Shown here: one piece after another, positions 1-10,803 of the stretch
Layout of the letters: every line of letters starts with the position of its first letter
How positions within the stretch are numbered: position 1 is the first letter of the stretch
From: Lathyrus oleraceus
Taxonomy: Eukaryota; Streptophyta; Magnoliopsida; Fabales; Fabaceae
Direction of reading: 5' to 3'
Length of the DNA stretch: 64,000 nucleotides
Assembly: GCF_024323335.1 (NCBI RefSeq)
Contig: NC_066584.1
Location: 425,964,319-426,028,318 of the forward strand
Program-made: the position numbers and the translations under genes
The notes under the pieces: generated by a model
The model's input: only the letters and a program-made list of their open reading frames with translations
Databases searched by the model: none
Told to the model about the DNA's origin: nothing

Positions 1-449
1 CTCAAAAACTTGACCCGCCGGTCTATAGCAGCCTTGAGTCCCAAAATACATGCTTCATACTCAGCCATATTATTGGTACAATGAAAACATAGTCTAGCAG
101 TGAAAGGCGTATGGTAACCCTCGGGAGAAATGATTACCACACCGACACCATTGCCCAATGCATTAGAAGATCCATCAAAAACCATAGTCCATCGGGATCC
201 CAGTTCGGGTCCTTCATCTGGTCCAGGTTCTTCATAATCAGTAACAAGCATGACATCCTCATATGGGAACTCAAAATTCATAGATTGGTAATCATCAACT
301 GCTTGATGAGCCAAATGATCAGCTAACACGCTTCCTTTGGTTGCTTTCTGAGTAGTATATTGGATATCATACTCTGTTAAAATCATCTGCCATCTTGCTA
401 TTCTTTCGGAGAGGGCAGGTTTCTCAAATATATATTTGATAGGATCCAT
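1..449 (-). pseudogene. Ogre pol fragment: second (archaeal-type) RNase H, partial
   Basis: Reading the minus strand from about 449 to 1 gives an uninterrupted frame. It starts with the end of the first RNase H and its connection (a DPIKYIFEKP-like stretch). It then enters a new domain with WTMVFDGSSNALGNG, the first catalytic Asp motif, and later NNMAEYEA, the catalytic Glu motif. This pattern matches the additional RNase H known from Tat/Ogre elements. The frame is shifted relative to the piece at 451-711, so it could not be made as one protein here. It continues past base 1, where integrase would be expected. Confidence 0.75.
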
Positions 450-450
450 C

Positions 451-711
451 TTAAAAAATCAATAAAGTGGTATGATTCAACATATACTGTCTCAGTCGGC
501 GAGCAGCCCAAGCCAAAGCACAGTAAGTTTTCTCGAGCAATGAGTATCTTGTTTCACAGTCGGTAAACTTTTTGCTAAGGTAGTATATGGCATGCTCTTT
601 TCGACCAGACTCGTCATGTTGTCCCAACACGCACCCCATTGAATTTTCTAACACGGTTAAATACATGATTAGAGGTCTTCCTTCAACTGGTGGCATCAGA
701 ATTGGAGGTTC
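451..711 (-). pseudogene. Ogre pol fragment: first RNase H
   Basis: The minus-strand frame contains GCVLGQHDESGRKEHAIYYL and later a YSLLEKTYCALAWA stretch, the typical core of the Ty3-type RNase H that follows RT. It is cut off from RT by the stop at 712-714, where related elements have a glutamine codon (CAA to TAA is the simplest change). It ends at 451 because the reading frame shifts; the next sense frame resumes at about 449. Together these two lesions show the copy is not coding-competent. Confidence 0.75.
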
Positions 712-1935
712 TTAAAGATACTTCTTGATTTTGTCAAAAGCTTCTTGACATTCCTCATTCCATATCATCTCTTGATTTTTCCTCAGTAGCTTGAAGAGGG
801 GTTTGCAGGTGGCGGTCAAATGGGAGATAAATCGGGCAATGTAATTCAAGCGTCCCAAGAAGCCTCTGACTTCTTTATCTGTACTGGGAACTGGCATTTC
901 TTGAATAGCTCTCACCTTGGCCGGGTCAACCTCAATCCCTTTACCACTGACAATAAAGCCTAGGAGTTTGCCGGACCTTACCCCAAAGGTGCATTTGTTC
1001 GGGTTCAACCTCAACTTGTATTTCTTCAACCTCTCGAACAGTTTGTATAAATGATCGAGATGTTCCTCCTCAGTATGAGATCTGGATATCATGTCATCCA
1101 CATACACTTCTATTTCATGATGGATCATATCATGGAACAAAACCACCATAGCACGCTGGTACGTTGCCCCTGCATTCTTTAAACCAAATGGCATTACTTT
1201 ATAACAGAACGTGCCCCATTGCGTTACAAACGTAGTTTTCTCCATGTCCTCAGGCGCCATCTTAATCTGGTTATAACCTGAGAATCCATCCATGAATGAG
1301 AATACCTTGTGTTGAGCGGTGTTATCTACCAGAACATCAATGTGCGGAAGTGGAAAGTCGTCTTTGGGACTCGCTCTATTCAAATCTCTGTAGTCTACAC
1401 ACATTCGCACCTTGCCATCCTTCTTCGGCACTGGTACCACATTAGCAACCCATTGAGGATAAGAAGTAACAGCCAGAAAACCTGCATCAAATTGTTTCAT
1501 AACCTCGGCTTTGATTTTCTCAGACATTTCAGGACGCATGCGACGAACCTTTTGCTTAACAGGACGACAATCTTCCCTCGTTGGCAGCCGATGTACTACT
1601 ATATCAGTATCCAGTCCTGGCATGTCGTCATAAGACCAAGCAAAAATCTCTACATAGTCATGTAACATCTGAATCAACCTTCTTTTGACACTGTTTTCCA
1701 AGCCTGCTCCTATTTTGACTTCTTTCTTGTCTACTTCGGTACCCAGATTTACAATCTCAACTGACTCCTCGTGCGGCTGTATAGTCCTCTCTTCCTGCAG
1801 TAACAGTCTGGCAAGTTCTCCAGGTACTTCACAATCTTCCACACTTCCATCCTCGGCTTGGTAGATCAGATTTTCAAAGTCATAATGAACAGTAGTAGAA
1901 CTATTATCAACGGGATCCAGAGTGGGTATGGATCT
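712..1935 (-). CDS. Ogre pol: reverse transcriptase segment (second exon)
   Basis: The longest Met-initiated frame is 712-1842 (376 aa), but the frame is open back to 1935, just after a candidate splice acceptor. It contains VRMCVDYRDLNRASPKDDFP, the FSFMDGFSGYNQI palm motif, and YVDDM as the catalytic box, followed by the thumb/connection typical of Ty3-type RT. It acts in reverse transcription inside the element's particles. It ends at a premature stop just before RNase H. No promoter or start of its own is expected; expression would need splicing to the upstream gag-protease frame. Confidence 0.8.
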   Translation of the reverse strand, partial: RSIPTLDPVDNSSTTVHYDFENLIYQAEDGSVEDCEVPGELARLLLQEERTIQPHEESVEIVNLGTEVDKKEVKIGAGLENSVKRRLIQMLHDYVEIFAWSYDDMPGLDTDIVVHRLPTREDCRPVKQKVRRMRPEMSEKIKAEVMKQFDAGFLAVTSYPQWVANVVPVPKKDGKVRMCVDYRDLNRASPKDDFPLPHIDVLVDNTAQHKVFSFMDGFSGYNQIKMAPEDMEKTTFVTQWGTFCYKVMPFGLKNAGATYQRAMVVLFHDMIHHEIEVYVDDMISRSHTEEEHLDHLYKLFERLKKYKLRLNPNKCTFGVRSGKLLGFIVSGKGIEVDPAKVRAIQEMPVPSTDKEVRGFLGRLNYIARFISHLTATCKPLFKLLRKNQEMIWNEECQEAFDKIKKYL

Positions 1936-2178
1936 GCAATTCGTTACGTGAGTGTGTGTAAGAAAACATAGTTTGTTTGGAAGATGACAGAAAAGACAAA
2001 GAGCGCAATATTTGAATGCAAAAAGTCCATTGATTTATTAAATATGAATATGCTTATGAAAATGACAAAACCCTTAACAAATTAGCTATTGTGCCCCGGG
2101 CATAGACACAACGCTTGGAGAAGTTCAATTGTAAAAAAAACAAAAATTTGCAACACTAAAATAGACAATAACAATTAC
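1936..2178 (-). other. Candidate Ogre pol intron (243 bp)
   Basis: On the minus strand a GTAATTG donor begins at 2178, overlapping the stop of the gag-protease frame. A TTGCAG acceptor ends at 1936 after a pyrimidine-rich run. Removing it joins two bases of one codon to one base of the next and keeps the frame open into RT. Ogre elements are known to splice a short intron between protease and RT. The splice sites are my reading and not proven for this copy. Confidence 0.6.
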
Positions 2179-4190
2179 TCCTGACTAAAGGAAATCGGGA
2201 TAGTGTCTTCAGCCTTCCAATTATTGAGTCTGTCACCAATTGTTGGGAAAATCCAGCTATCCAGGTTGCAATCGCTGTCAGCATCTTCTACAACATTAAT
2301 TTGACTCTTGTCAGAGCTGAACCCCAGGCCAAATTTGTCAGACTTGTACGGTACGTCGATCAATTGACCCCAGCCAGTACAGCCACCATCTTCAACCACA
2401 GCTTGAACGTCCTTCAGGGAAATCATAGCAGGAGGAGTCCGAATAACCTTGGGCACACTGGAAGTTGGCTTAAGGACAGGATTGGTCGGAGGAACTACTT
2501 CAAATGACTGACAAGGAGTCTCAATGAATTCACCATCCATCTCGACGTATCTGAAGGCATGCACACTACTGACAATGTACTCTTCTTCTCCACACACGGT
2601 GACAATTTTGCCCTCTGTGGGATACCTCAGCTTTTGATGGAGAGACGAAGCTACAACACCTGACCCATGAATCCAAGGGCGTCCCAGTAAGCAGGAATAG
2701 GCAGGACGAATGTTCATTACATGGAAGGTAGTATTGAAGACTTGAGGTCCTATCTTGATAGGGAGGACTACTTCGCCATGGACAACACTCTTCGCACCAT
2801 CGTAAGCACGTACCACAATGTCACTAGGTTTCAGTTTGATGCTTTTACAGTCCAGCTTATCCAGCACAGCTGTTGGCAGCACATTCAAGGAAGAGCCATT
2901 GTCGATCAACACATGAGACAAAGTGATTCCCCTACACTCAATGGAGATATGCAGGGCTTTATTGTGATTCTTTCCCGCTGGTGTCAGGTCAGCATCGGAA
3001 AAGCCTAGGCCATTGTCAACAGCCAAGTGAGCAACATAATTTTCGAACTGATCGACAGATGTTTCCTGAGGCACATGAGCAGTCTTCAAGAATTTTATTA
3101 ATGCATTGGCATGAGATTCAGAAGATAACAGCAAGGATAACATCGAGATCTTAGACGGGGTATGCCCCAACTGTTCTACCACATCGAAATCACTCTTGCG
3201 GATGATTTTCAGCACTTCTTCCATTTCCTGTTTGGCAACATCTTCGGGAGTAACTTCGACCGGTGTCTCTGACTGAGAAGGATAGACTGGTTCCTTTCCT
3301 CGAGTTTCAAGGACAGGAGGTGAGATTTCTGGAGAGAAGATCCTTCCACTTCGAGTAATTTTACTAGTCCCAACGATGCCATTAGGATTAGTAGAATTGT
3401 CAATTTGCTTTACACCATGGACGTAAACATCACCGCCATAATTCCACGGAATAGCTTTGCTTGAGGAATACGGGATCGGGCCAGGTGCAGTAATGATTAG
3501 GGGAGCTACCCTGGGCTCAACAGTAATCTTCACAGGCGCCCTAGTAGCGGTAATCTTCACTGGAACTTTGGACCTAGCAATCACAGATATTTCTTCAATA
3601 GGGTTTTCCGCCTTAGGAATCTTTTCGAAGAGAACTGTACGATCATCCATCAGCCGTTGAATACCATTCTTCAATTCCCAACAATCATCTGGTTGGAATA
3701 TACAGAGATTGCAATCTTCAGCACAACCTGGAAATAAACCAGCTTGCAATAAATTCCTCTTTATGATCGGGAGAGGAGATGTTAAGTCCGCCACATTGGA
3801 AACGTGATCGTCGTCATCCACGACATTAACCGTCTTGTCATGATTAGGCATAGGAGCAGTGATGACATTAGGGGTCTCTGGAGGCTCAAACTCAATTTCT
3901 CCAGCTTTGATCATATCCTGAATCTTATTCTTCAATGACCAGCAATCGTTTGTATCATGCCCGGGGCTATCGGAGTGATATGCACACCTGGCATTAGGGT
4001 TATAACGAGAAGAAGTAGTGTTGGGATTCGTAGGAGGATCTCTGAGGGTGATCAAATTTGCCTTTAGCATTCCCTGCAGTGCCTGTGCCAAGGTCATATT
4101 GATCCTGGTAAACTGCCTTCTTGGCCTGTCTTGTTTGGGCTGGAAGTTTTGAGATGGTGGTGCTGCAATCGTAACTGCTCCGATGTCATG
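2175..4190 (-). CDS. Ogre gag C-terminal part and protease
   Basis: A continuous minus-strand frame ends at TAA 2175-2177. Near its N-terminus it has a zinc-knuckle-like run (CAYHSDSPGHDTNDCW) and a second cysteine cluster (CNLCIFQPDDCW). The central aspartic protease has IDNGSSLNVLP, in which Asn replaces the usual Thr after Asp, as in many Tat-type proteases. LLGRPWIH then forms the second loop. The apparent Met at 4224-4226 lies in the inserted LTR, so the true protein would have started in the gag segment at 22667. It is cut by element 1, and the first 167 bases beyond the break are also present at 21490-21656. Confidence 0.8.
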   Translation of the reverse strand, partial: HDIGAVTIAAPPSQNFQPKQDRPRRQFTRINMTLAQALQGMLKANLITLRDPPTNPNTTSSRYNPNARCAYHSDSPGHDTNDCWSLKNKIQDMIKAGEIEFEPPETPNVITAPMPNHDKTVNVVDDDDHVSNVADLTSPLPIIKRNLLQAGLFPGCAEDCNLCIFQPDDCWELKNGIQRLMDDRTVLFEKIPKAENPIEEISVIARSKVPVKITATRAPVKITVEPRVAPLIITAPGPIPYSSSKAIPWNYGGDVYVHGVKQIDNSTNPNGIVGTSKITRSGRIFSPEISPPVLETRGKEPVYPSQSETPVEVTPEDVAKQEMEEVLKIIRKSDFDVVEQLGHTPSKISMLSLLLSSESHANALIKFLKTAHVPQETSVDQFENYVAHLAVDNGLGFSDADLTPAGKNHNKALHISIECRGITLSHVLIDNGSSLNVLPTAVLDKLDCKSIKLKPSDIVVRAYDGAKSVVHGEVVLPIKIGPQVFNTTFHVMNIRPAYSCLLGRPWIHGSGVVASSLHQKLRYPTEGKIVTVCGEEEYIVSSVHAFRYVEMDGEFIETPCQSFEVVPPTNPVLKPTSSVPKVIRTPPAMISLKDVQAVVEDGGCTGWGQLIDVPYKSDKFGLGFSSDKSQINVVEDADSDCNLDSWIFPTIGDRLNNWKAEDTIPISFSQE
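4024..4190 (+). repeat. Left copy of 167-bp direct duplication flanking element 1
   Basis: This stretch of Ogre gag is identical by eye to 21490-21656 on the far side of element 1. Between it and the LTR lie 11 extra bases (4191-4201). Nine of them (CTCCGATGT) repeat 4178-4186 and the rest is AA. Confidence 0.85.
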
Positions 4191-4878
4191 CTCCGATGTA
4201 ATGTAACACCCTTCTAAATACCCCAAATATTTAAATTAAAATAGCAGTATATTATCAGAGTAATTATGCCATTTAAGGGTGTCACACAATATTCCACACC
4301 ATTCAACAATATAAAGGTCATGCTCTTTTATTAATTTAAAACTTAAACATTTGCATAAAACACAGCGGATATAATTTCATCAATCATGTAAAACGTTACA
4401 TGTAAAATGGTTATCAACCAACAACAAAACGTTTAAAACAAGTTAAACAACCCATCCCGATGTCACATCTATCAGAGCACGACCCACTAAGGAGACTACA
4501 CTAGACTCCAAGCATTAACTTCTACTCAACTCATTGCTCGTTACCTGAAAAATAGTTGTAAGGGTGAGTTCCTCAATCAATATAATAAGCATTATAAAAC
4601 ATTATGTAATGCTAAGTAATTTTAACACACTTCATCACCCTAATCCAAACATACATTCAGTAACAGCACATCAACTTAACATAATACTCAACACCAACAC
4701 AAACACACGTATAATATTGGAATACATCCATTCATATTATACGCCATACATATATTATGCAATGAGACTCCATGCATGCGGTACCGACTATTTGTGAACA
4801 TATAGTTCAACCTCACCGTCCAAATCCAGGCACGGCTACCAAGCTCACTAGTCCCACTCATTTGAGACATAGTGACTC

Positions 4879-5078
4879 ACTCACTAATTCCTCACCATGG
4901 GAATTAGCTACCACCCCAAATGGGCCATGCTATGCACGCTAATCACCTAGCATGCAAACATCAACAACAATCAAAATGATTTACTCACTAATTCCTCACC
5001 ATGGGAATTAGCTACCACCCCAAATGGGCCACAATGTGCATGCTAATCACCTAGCAATGCAACAACAACAACAACTCA
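4879..5078 (+). repeat. 104-bp tandem repeat inside LTR
   Basis: Units start at 4879 and 4983, each with ACTCACTAATTCCTC, then CCATGGGAATTAGC and AAATGGGCCA. The second unit drifts after about 85 bases. The same pair recurs in the other three LTRs (for example from 11481 and 12890), so it predates the split of the two elements. Confidence 0.85.
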
Positions 5079-5375
5079 AGAATAGACATATGCTCACACT
5101 CTAAGCCATAAAACAGTCTATTCACAAATGCATACATAACTGATACATTCACAGCATCATGCATACCATCACACATCATCAACACATTTTATCACAAAAG
5201 CATATCATATCATGCCGCATAATCAAACACAGTATTAGCACACTCTACTAATACCTATACTACTCAAAACAACGGGAAATAATCCCCACTACGTCATACA
5301 TCAGCTAAGTTACAGCACTCAGCCTAAACAACCAAAAACTGCACAACAACAGTTCAGAAAAACCACAAGTCTGCC

Positions 5376-5656
5376 CATACGCGTATTGCCTATGCTCATA
5401 CGCGTATTGCCCATTCCTGACCAAATCCATACGCGTACTGCCTATGCCCATACGCGTATGGCGCGTTTCCTCGCCCAACCCATACGCGTATCATCTGCCT
5501 CATACGCGTATGCTACGCGTACCACTCTCCCATACGCGTACCAACAGAGACAAATCTACATTCAAAACCTCATCTTTTTCACTCATACGCGTAAGGCCTC
5601 ATCCATACGCGTACCAGCCATCTCATACGCGTATTGCCTAGTGCCATACGCGTATG
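5376..5656 (+). repeat. ACGCGT palindrome array in LTR
   Basis: Twelve ACGCGT cores occur in about 280 bp, most within CATACGCGTA followed by TTGCC or CCAGC; CATACGCGTATG is a full palindrome. The core fits the CGCG-box bound by CAMTA factors, but here it lies downstream of the TATA box. Element 2 LTRs have ten copies. The insertion point of element 2 is inside this array. Confidence 0.85.
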
Positions 5657-6265
5657 ACCAGAACCCAGAATTCCCAGATCTGCTATGGCTTTCTCTGCTA
5701 CGAGATCTATCCAATTCCAACCTTCTACAGTCCAAATTTTCATACATGTTCGTTCGTTTTATCAATTACAGATCATACACATTCGGCTTCCCAATCGCTA
5801 ACCTTAATACCTCTAATTCCTACAAATTTTCGTCGATTATCATCCAAATTCGTTCATCAAATATTTCACAATTTCAGCATGCATCATTCAAATCAGAGTC
5901 AAAATCCATGGTTTATCACTACCCATTACATATTATCCCATAATACCCATTAATCGATGATAAACCCCCCTTACCTGAGTTAATCCGGCAAATCTCGGAG
6001 TTCCTAGCTTTTCCTTCCTTCAACCTTCGTTCTTTGGCTCTTTGCCCTTTTCCCTTTTCACGTGAAAATAACTTTTTTACCAAAAATGGGATTTTTCTAA
6101 ATTCCAACTTATATATTTTCCAAATTATATTATTATTCCAATAATAATAATAATTCAATAATTCCAAAATAATAATAATAATAATAATCCAATTATCTAA
6201 TTAAATTAATAAATCTATTATTAACTTAATTTAAATAATGATCATATTATTATCGGGGTGTTACA

Positions 6266-6285
6266 ACTCTCCCCCACTAAAAGAG
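6266..6285 (-). other. Polypurine tract of element 1
   Basis: Directly next to the 3' LTR, the minus strand reads TTTTAGTGGGGGAGAGT. This is the expected purine-rich primer for plus-strand DNA synthesis. The same tract borders the left LTR of element 2 at 14244-14263. Confidence 0.85.
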
Positions 6286-6307
6286 TTTTCGTCCTCGAAA
6301 ACATACC

Positions 6308-9300
6308 TCAAGTGAACAACTCTGGGTAAGACTCCTTCATCTTACTCTCTAGTTCCCAAGTCACATTGCCACCTGCTGGTCCTCCCCAAGCTACCTTCAC
6401 CGAGGCAATCTCTTTACCCCGCAACTGCTTCAACTCTCGATCCTCGATCCTCATAGGTGATGTTTCAACAGTCAGGTTATCTCTCACCTGTACATCATCT
6501 ACTTGGACTACATGCGACGGATCGTGAATGTACCTCCTCAACTGAGACACATGAAAAATCTCATGCAAATTCGCAAGCGACGGCGGTAAAGCGATACGAT
6601 AGGCTACCTCCCCTATCCTCTCTAAAATCTGATACGGACCAATAAATCGAGGTGTCAACTTCTTCGACTTCAAAGCTCGACCAACACCAGTTATCGGAGT
6701 AACACGAAGAAACACATGATCTCCCTCTTGGAACTCAAGTGACTTCCTCCTCTTATCATGATAACTCTTCTGACGACTCTGAGCAATTCTCATCTTCTCC
6801 TGAATCATCTTAATCTTTTCCGTAGTTTGTTGAACAATCTCCGGTCCAACCACAGCACTCTCACCGGACTCATACCAACATAAAGGTGTCCGACATCTCC
6901 TACCATACAAAGCTTCAAACGGAGCCATACCAATGCTCGAATGAAAACTATTGTTGTAGGTAAACTCAATCAAAGGTAAATAACAATCCCAAGCACCTCC
7001 CTTTTCCAAAACACAAGCTCTCAAAAGATCCTCTAGCGACTGAATCGTCCTCTCAGTCTGACCATCAGTCTGCGGATGATATGCAGAACTCAATCTCAGC
7101 TTAGTTCCCAAAGCCCTCTGCAAACCTTCCCAGAATTTCGATGTAAATCTAGGATCTCTGTCCGAAACAATACTAGACGGAATACCATGCAAACTTACAA
7201 TCTTCTCGATATACAACTCGGCCAATCTTTCTAACGGATAATCCATTCTGATCGGAATGAAATGAGCCGACTTCGTCAATCTATCCACAATCACCCAAAT
7301 AGCTTCAAAATTTCTACTTGTCCTTGGTAAACCCGAAACAAAATCCATACTGATACTATCCCACTTCCACTCTGGAATAGCCAACGGTTGCATTAGCCCA
7401 GACGGCTTCTGATGCTCAATCTTTGACTTCTGACAAGTCAAACAAGAATAAACAAAACTCGCAATTTCTCTTTTCATTCCCGGCCACCAGAATAACTTTT
7501 TCAAATCATGATACATCTTCGTAGCTCCAGGATGAATACTCAAGCCACTACGATGTCCTTCCTCAAGGATACTCTTCTTAAGTTCGGTAACGTCCGGAAT
7601 ACACACCCGATTACCAAATTTCAAAACACCATTCTCATCAACTCTGAATTCACCATTTTGGCCTTGATTCACTAAAGTCAACTTATCAACCAAAAGCACA
7701 TCGGATTTCTGACCCTCTCTGATCTCATCCAGAATATTACTCGTTAACTTCAACATTCCCAATTTAACACTATTGTGAGTACTCTCACACACCAAACTCA
7801 AATCCCTAAACTGCTCAATTAAATCCAATTCTTTAACCATTAACATAGACATATGCAATGATTTCCGACTCAGTGCATCAGCTACTACGTTTGCTTTACC
7901 CGGATGGTAATTCAAACCAAAATCATAATCCTTCAGAAATTCTAACCATCTCCTCTGTCTCATATTCAGCTCTTTCTGATCAAACAAATACTTTAAACTT
8001 TTATGGTCACTGAAAACCTCAAATCTTGACCCATACAAGTAATGCCTCCATAATTTCAGAACAAATACCACAGCTGCCAACTCTAAATCATGTGTCGGAT
8101 AGTTCCTTTCATGAATCCTCAGTTGTCTCGAAGCATAAGCTATAACCTGCTTGTTCTGCATCAACACACCACCCAAACCCAACAATGAAGCATCACAGTA
8201 AACCTCAAATGATTCCGATGAACTCGGTAATATCAGAATAGGAGCAGTAGTCAACCTTCTCTTTAACTCTTGGAAACCTTCTTCACATTTTGAGTCCCAA
8301 ACAAACGCTTGCCCCTTCCTAGTCAACATCGTCAATGGTAACGCCAACTTAGAAAATCCCTCAATGAACTTCCTATAATAACCTGCCAAACCAAGGAAAC
8401 TTCGAATCTCAGCAACAGACTTAGGAGCATCCCACTTAGATACCGCTTCTATCTTAGAAGGATCAACAGCAACACCACCTCTTGAAATCACATGACCAAG
8501 AAAACTAACCTCTTCTAACCAAAATTCACATTTGGACAGTTTAGCAAATAACCTCTTTTCTCTTAGAACTTCTAAAACCACTCTCAAATGCTCAGCATGC
8601 TCTTCTTCAGATTTCGAATACACCAAAATGTCATCAATAAACACCACAACAAACTGATCTAGATACGGATGGAAAATCCTATTCATATACTCCATAAATA
8701 CTCCAGGCGCATTAGTCACACCAAAAGGCATTACAGAATACTCATAATGTCCATACCTTGTTCTGAAAGCAGTCTTCTGAATATCCTCAGTTTTCACACG
8801 TATCTGATGATATCCCGATCTCAAATCTATTTTGCTGAACACACTCGCACCAACCAATTGATCCATCAAATCATCAATCCTCGGCAAAGGATACCGATTC
8901 TTGATCGTCACTTTATTCAGTTGCCTATAGTCCACACACAACCTCATAGTACCTTCTTTCTTCTTAACCAATAACACTGGTGCACCCCACGGTGACACAC
9001 TCGGACGAATAAATTTCTTATCCAACAGATCTTCCAACTGACTCTTCAATTCAGTTAACTCAACAGCAGACATACGGTACGGAGCCATCGATATCGGTCT
9101 AGTACCAGGTACCAAATCAATCGAGAACTCAACTTCACGCTCTGGCGGCAATTCATTCACTTCTTCAGGGAACACGTCAGGAAAATCACACACCACGGCC
9201 AGATCACCAATCATCAGTTTATCTTTAGCCTCCAAAGTCGCTAACAGCATAAACAACTCTGCTCCATCTGCTACTTCCTCATTCACCTGCCTCGCTGATA

Positions 9301-10678
9301 GAAACAAACTCTTTCCTTCTTCAATCTCAGGAAAAATCACAGTCTTATCAAAACAGTTGATATAGACTCGGTTAACCACCAACCAGTTCATACCCAGGAT
9401 AACATCAATCTGCACTAGTGGAAGACACACAAGGTCCATCCCAAAGTCTCTACCGAAAACACTCAAAGGACAATTTAAACAAACCGAAGTAGTAGTCACT
9501 GAACCCTTCGCAGGAGTATCAATCACCATACTACCACGCATCTCAGATATCTCTAACTTAAATTTCACAGCACAATCCAAAGATATAAAGGAATGAGTAG
9601 CACCGGTGTCAATAATAGCTACAAGAGGAAAGCCATTAATATAACACGTACCTCGGATCAAACGATCATCTGCAGAAGTCTCAGAATCCGATAAAGCAAA
9701 GACTTTGCCTCCTGACTGATTCTCTTTCTTCGGCTTAGGACACTGTGGACTGATATGACCCAACTCTCCACAGTTGAAACAAGTCACAGTCTTCAACCGG
9801 CAGTCTGCAGCCAAGTGACCACCTTTTCCACACTTGAAACATTTCTTCTCATTACTGGTACACTCATGGATACGATGTCCAGCCTGACCACATCTATAAC
9901 ACTTAGCAGGAGCACTAGAGTCTCCCCCACTAGGCCTCTTCATCCCACTCTGTCTCTGAAAACCTTTGCCAGCTGCATACGGTTTTCCACGATCATTCTG
10001 ATTCTTGCCTTTCCTATCAGCCCTTTGCTGATAGCTCTCTGCTCTGGCTTTGGAATCCTGTTCAAAAATCCTGCAACAGTCAACCAAGTCAGAAAACACT
10101 CTGATCCGCTGATACCCAATAGCCTGTTTGATCTCGGGACGCAGCCCGTTCTCAAACTTCACACATTTCGAAAATTCTCCAGCAGCCTCATTATAGGGAG
10201 TATAATACTTTGACAGCTCTGTGAACTTAGCAGCATACTCAGTAACAGACTTGTTACCCTGCTTCAATTCCAAGAACTCTATCTCTTTCTTCCCTCTAAC
10301 ATCCTCTGGAAAATACTTCCTCAGGAATCTCTCTCTGAACACAGCCCAAGTGATTTCAGCATTCCCAGCCGTTTCCAACTCAGTGCGGGTAGCAACCCAC
10401 CAATCATCAGCTTCCTCTGACAGCATATGCGTACCGAACCTGACCTTCTGGTTATCGGCACACTCAGTCACTCGGAAGATCCTCTCAATCTCCTTCAACC
10501 ACTTCTGAGCACCATCTGGATCGTATGCCCCCTTGAACATTGGAGGATTGTTCTTCTGGAACTCACTCAGTTGACGAGCAGCTCCCATTCCCACAACATT
10601 CGGATTCCCTCCAAGTACTCCAGCTAGCATACCCAGAGCCTCAGCAATCGCAGCATCATCTCTACCTCTTCCGGCCAT
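6308..10678 (-). CDS. Gag-pol polyprotein with chromodomain, element 1 (intact)
   Basis: A single 1456-aa frame with no stop. Gag covers about 1-330, with three CCHC knuckles between residues 260 and 313. Protease has [10 protein letters not shown] near 357. RT spans about 555-730 with FIDD near 680-683. RNase H starts at [10 protein letters not shown] near 825. Integrase has an HHCC zinc site around 1041-1083 and the D, D, E residues near 1112, 1173 and 1209, followed by GPYQI (GPY/F motif) near 1347. The C-terminus (about 1405-1455) reads VKVAWGG...TWELE...YPELF, a chromodomain of the type that directs integration to heterochromatin. This domain order and length fit Tekay/Del chromoviruses. 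All catalytic residues I looked for are present, so the protein could be functional. Confidence 0.93.
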   Translation of the reverse strand: MAGRGRDDAAIAEALGMLAGVLGGNPNVVGMGAARQLSEFQKNNPPMFKGAYDPDGAQKWLKEIERIFRVTECADNQKVRFGTHMLSEEADDWWVATRTELETAGNAEITWAVFRERFLRKYFPEDVRGKKEIEFLELKQGNKSVTEYAAKFTELSKYYTPYNEAAGEFSKCVKFENGLRPEIKQAIGYQRIRVFSDLVDCCRIFEQDSKARAESYQQRADRKGKNQNDRGKPYAAGKGFQRQSGMKRPSGGDSSAPAKCYRCGQAGHRIHECTSNEKKCFKCGKGGHLAADCRLKTVTCFNCGELGHISPQCPKPKKENQSGGKVFALSDSETSADDRLIRGTCYINGFPLVAIIDTGATHSFISLDCAVKFKLEISEMRGSMVIDTPAKGSVTTTSVCLNCPLSVFGRDFGMDLVCLPLVQIDVILGMNWLVVNRVYINCFDKTVIFPEIEEGKSLFLSARQVNEEVADGAELFMLLATLEAKDKLMIGDLAVVCDFPDVFPEEVNELPPEREVEFSIDLVPGTRPISMAPYRMSAVELTELKSQLEDLLDKKFIRPSVSPWGAPVLLVKKKEGTMRLCVDYRQLNKVTIKNRYPLPRIDDLMDQLVGASVFSKIDLRSGYHQIRVKTEDIQKTAFRTRYGHYEYSVMPFGVTNAPGVFMEYMNRIFHPYLDQFVVVFIDDILVYSKSEEEHAEHLRVVLEVLREKRLFAKLSKCEFWLEEVSFLGHVISRGGVAVDPSKIEAVSKWDAPKSVAEIRSFLGLAGYYRKFIEGFSKLALPLTMLTRKGQAFVWDSKCEEGFQELKRRLTTAPILILPSSSESFEVYCDASLLGLGGVLMQNKQVIAYASRQLRIHERNYPTHDLELAAVVFVLKLWRHYLYGSRFEVFSDHKSLKYLFDQKELNMRQRRWLEFLKDYDFGLNYHPGKANVVADALSRKSLHMSMLMVKELDLIEQFRDLSLVCESTHNSVKLGMLKLTSNILDEIREGQKSDVLLVDKLTLVNQGQNGEFRVDENGVLKFGNRVCIPDVTELKKSILEEGHRSGLSIHPGATKMYHDLKKLFWWPGMKREIASFVYSCLTCQKSKIEHQKPSGLMQPLAIPEWKWDSISMDFVSGLPRTSRNFEAIWVIVDRLTKSAHFIPIRMDYPLERLAELYIEKIVSLHGIPSSIVSDRDPRFTSKFWEGLQRALGTKLRLSSAYHPQTDGQTERTIQSLEDLLRACVLEKGGAWDCYLPLIEFTYNNSFHSSIGMAPFEALYGRRCRTPLCWYESGESAVVGPEIVQQTTEKIKMIQEKMRIAQSRQKSYHDKRRKSLEFQEGDHVFLRVTPITGVGRALKSKKLTPRFIGPYQILERIGEVAYRIALPPSLANLHEIFHVSQLRRYIHDPSHVVQVDDVQVRDNLTVETSPMRIEDRELKQLRGKEIASVKVAWGGPAGGNVTWELESKMKESYPELFT

Positions 10679-10787
10679 CTCTATTCTGAAAACCCAACAA
10701 ACTAAAACAATAAGTACTGATAGGGTTATACAACACCCATCCCGTACAGGGGAAACAGAATAATTACGACTCGACTCGACCGACTAT

Positions 10788-10799
10788 GCTCTGATACCA
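10788..10799 (-). other. Primer binding site, element 1
   Basis: The minus strand reads TGGTATCAGAGC, the classic complement of the 3' end of initiator tRNA-Met, four bases from the 5' LTR (10804). The bases adjoining the LTR on the plus strand (10801-10803) are TAA, matching 4199-4201 outside the other LTR end. Confidence 0.9.
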
Positions 10800-10803
10800 C
10801 TAA

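Larger units (their letters stand above)
4202..6265 (-). repeat. 3' LTR of element 1
   Basis: 2064 bp with TG/CA ends. In element sense it has a TATATAAG box at about 6115-6109 and a CACGTG G-box at 6059-6064. Downstream are an ACGCGT array (5376-5656) and a 104-bp tandem repeat (4879 on). The TATA position places the array and the tandem repeat in the transcribed R/U5 part. The ORFs here differ little between all four LTR copies and are probably not coding. Confidence 0.92.

Noticed and set aside
5376..5656. CRISPR-like look of the CATACGCGTA repeats
   Set aside because: Units are 10-15 bases with irregular short gaps, palindromic, within a plant LTR; no spacers or cas genes.
5386..5953. 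185-aa and 99-aa plus-strand ORFs in the LTR
   Set aside because: They arise from the ACGCGT array and neighbouring low-complexity LTR sequence, antisense to the element, and are disrupted in other LTR copies.
8669..10627. Several 66-152-aa plus-strand ORFs across the chromovirus gag-pol, repeated at 16647-18606
   Set aside because: They are antisense shadows of a real 1456-aa frame; they recur in both elements only because the sense sequence is conserved.
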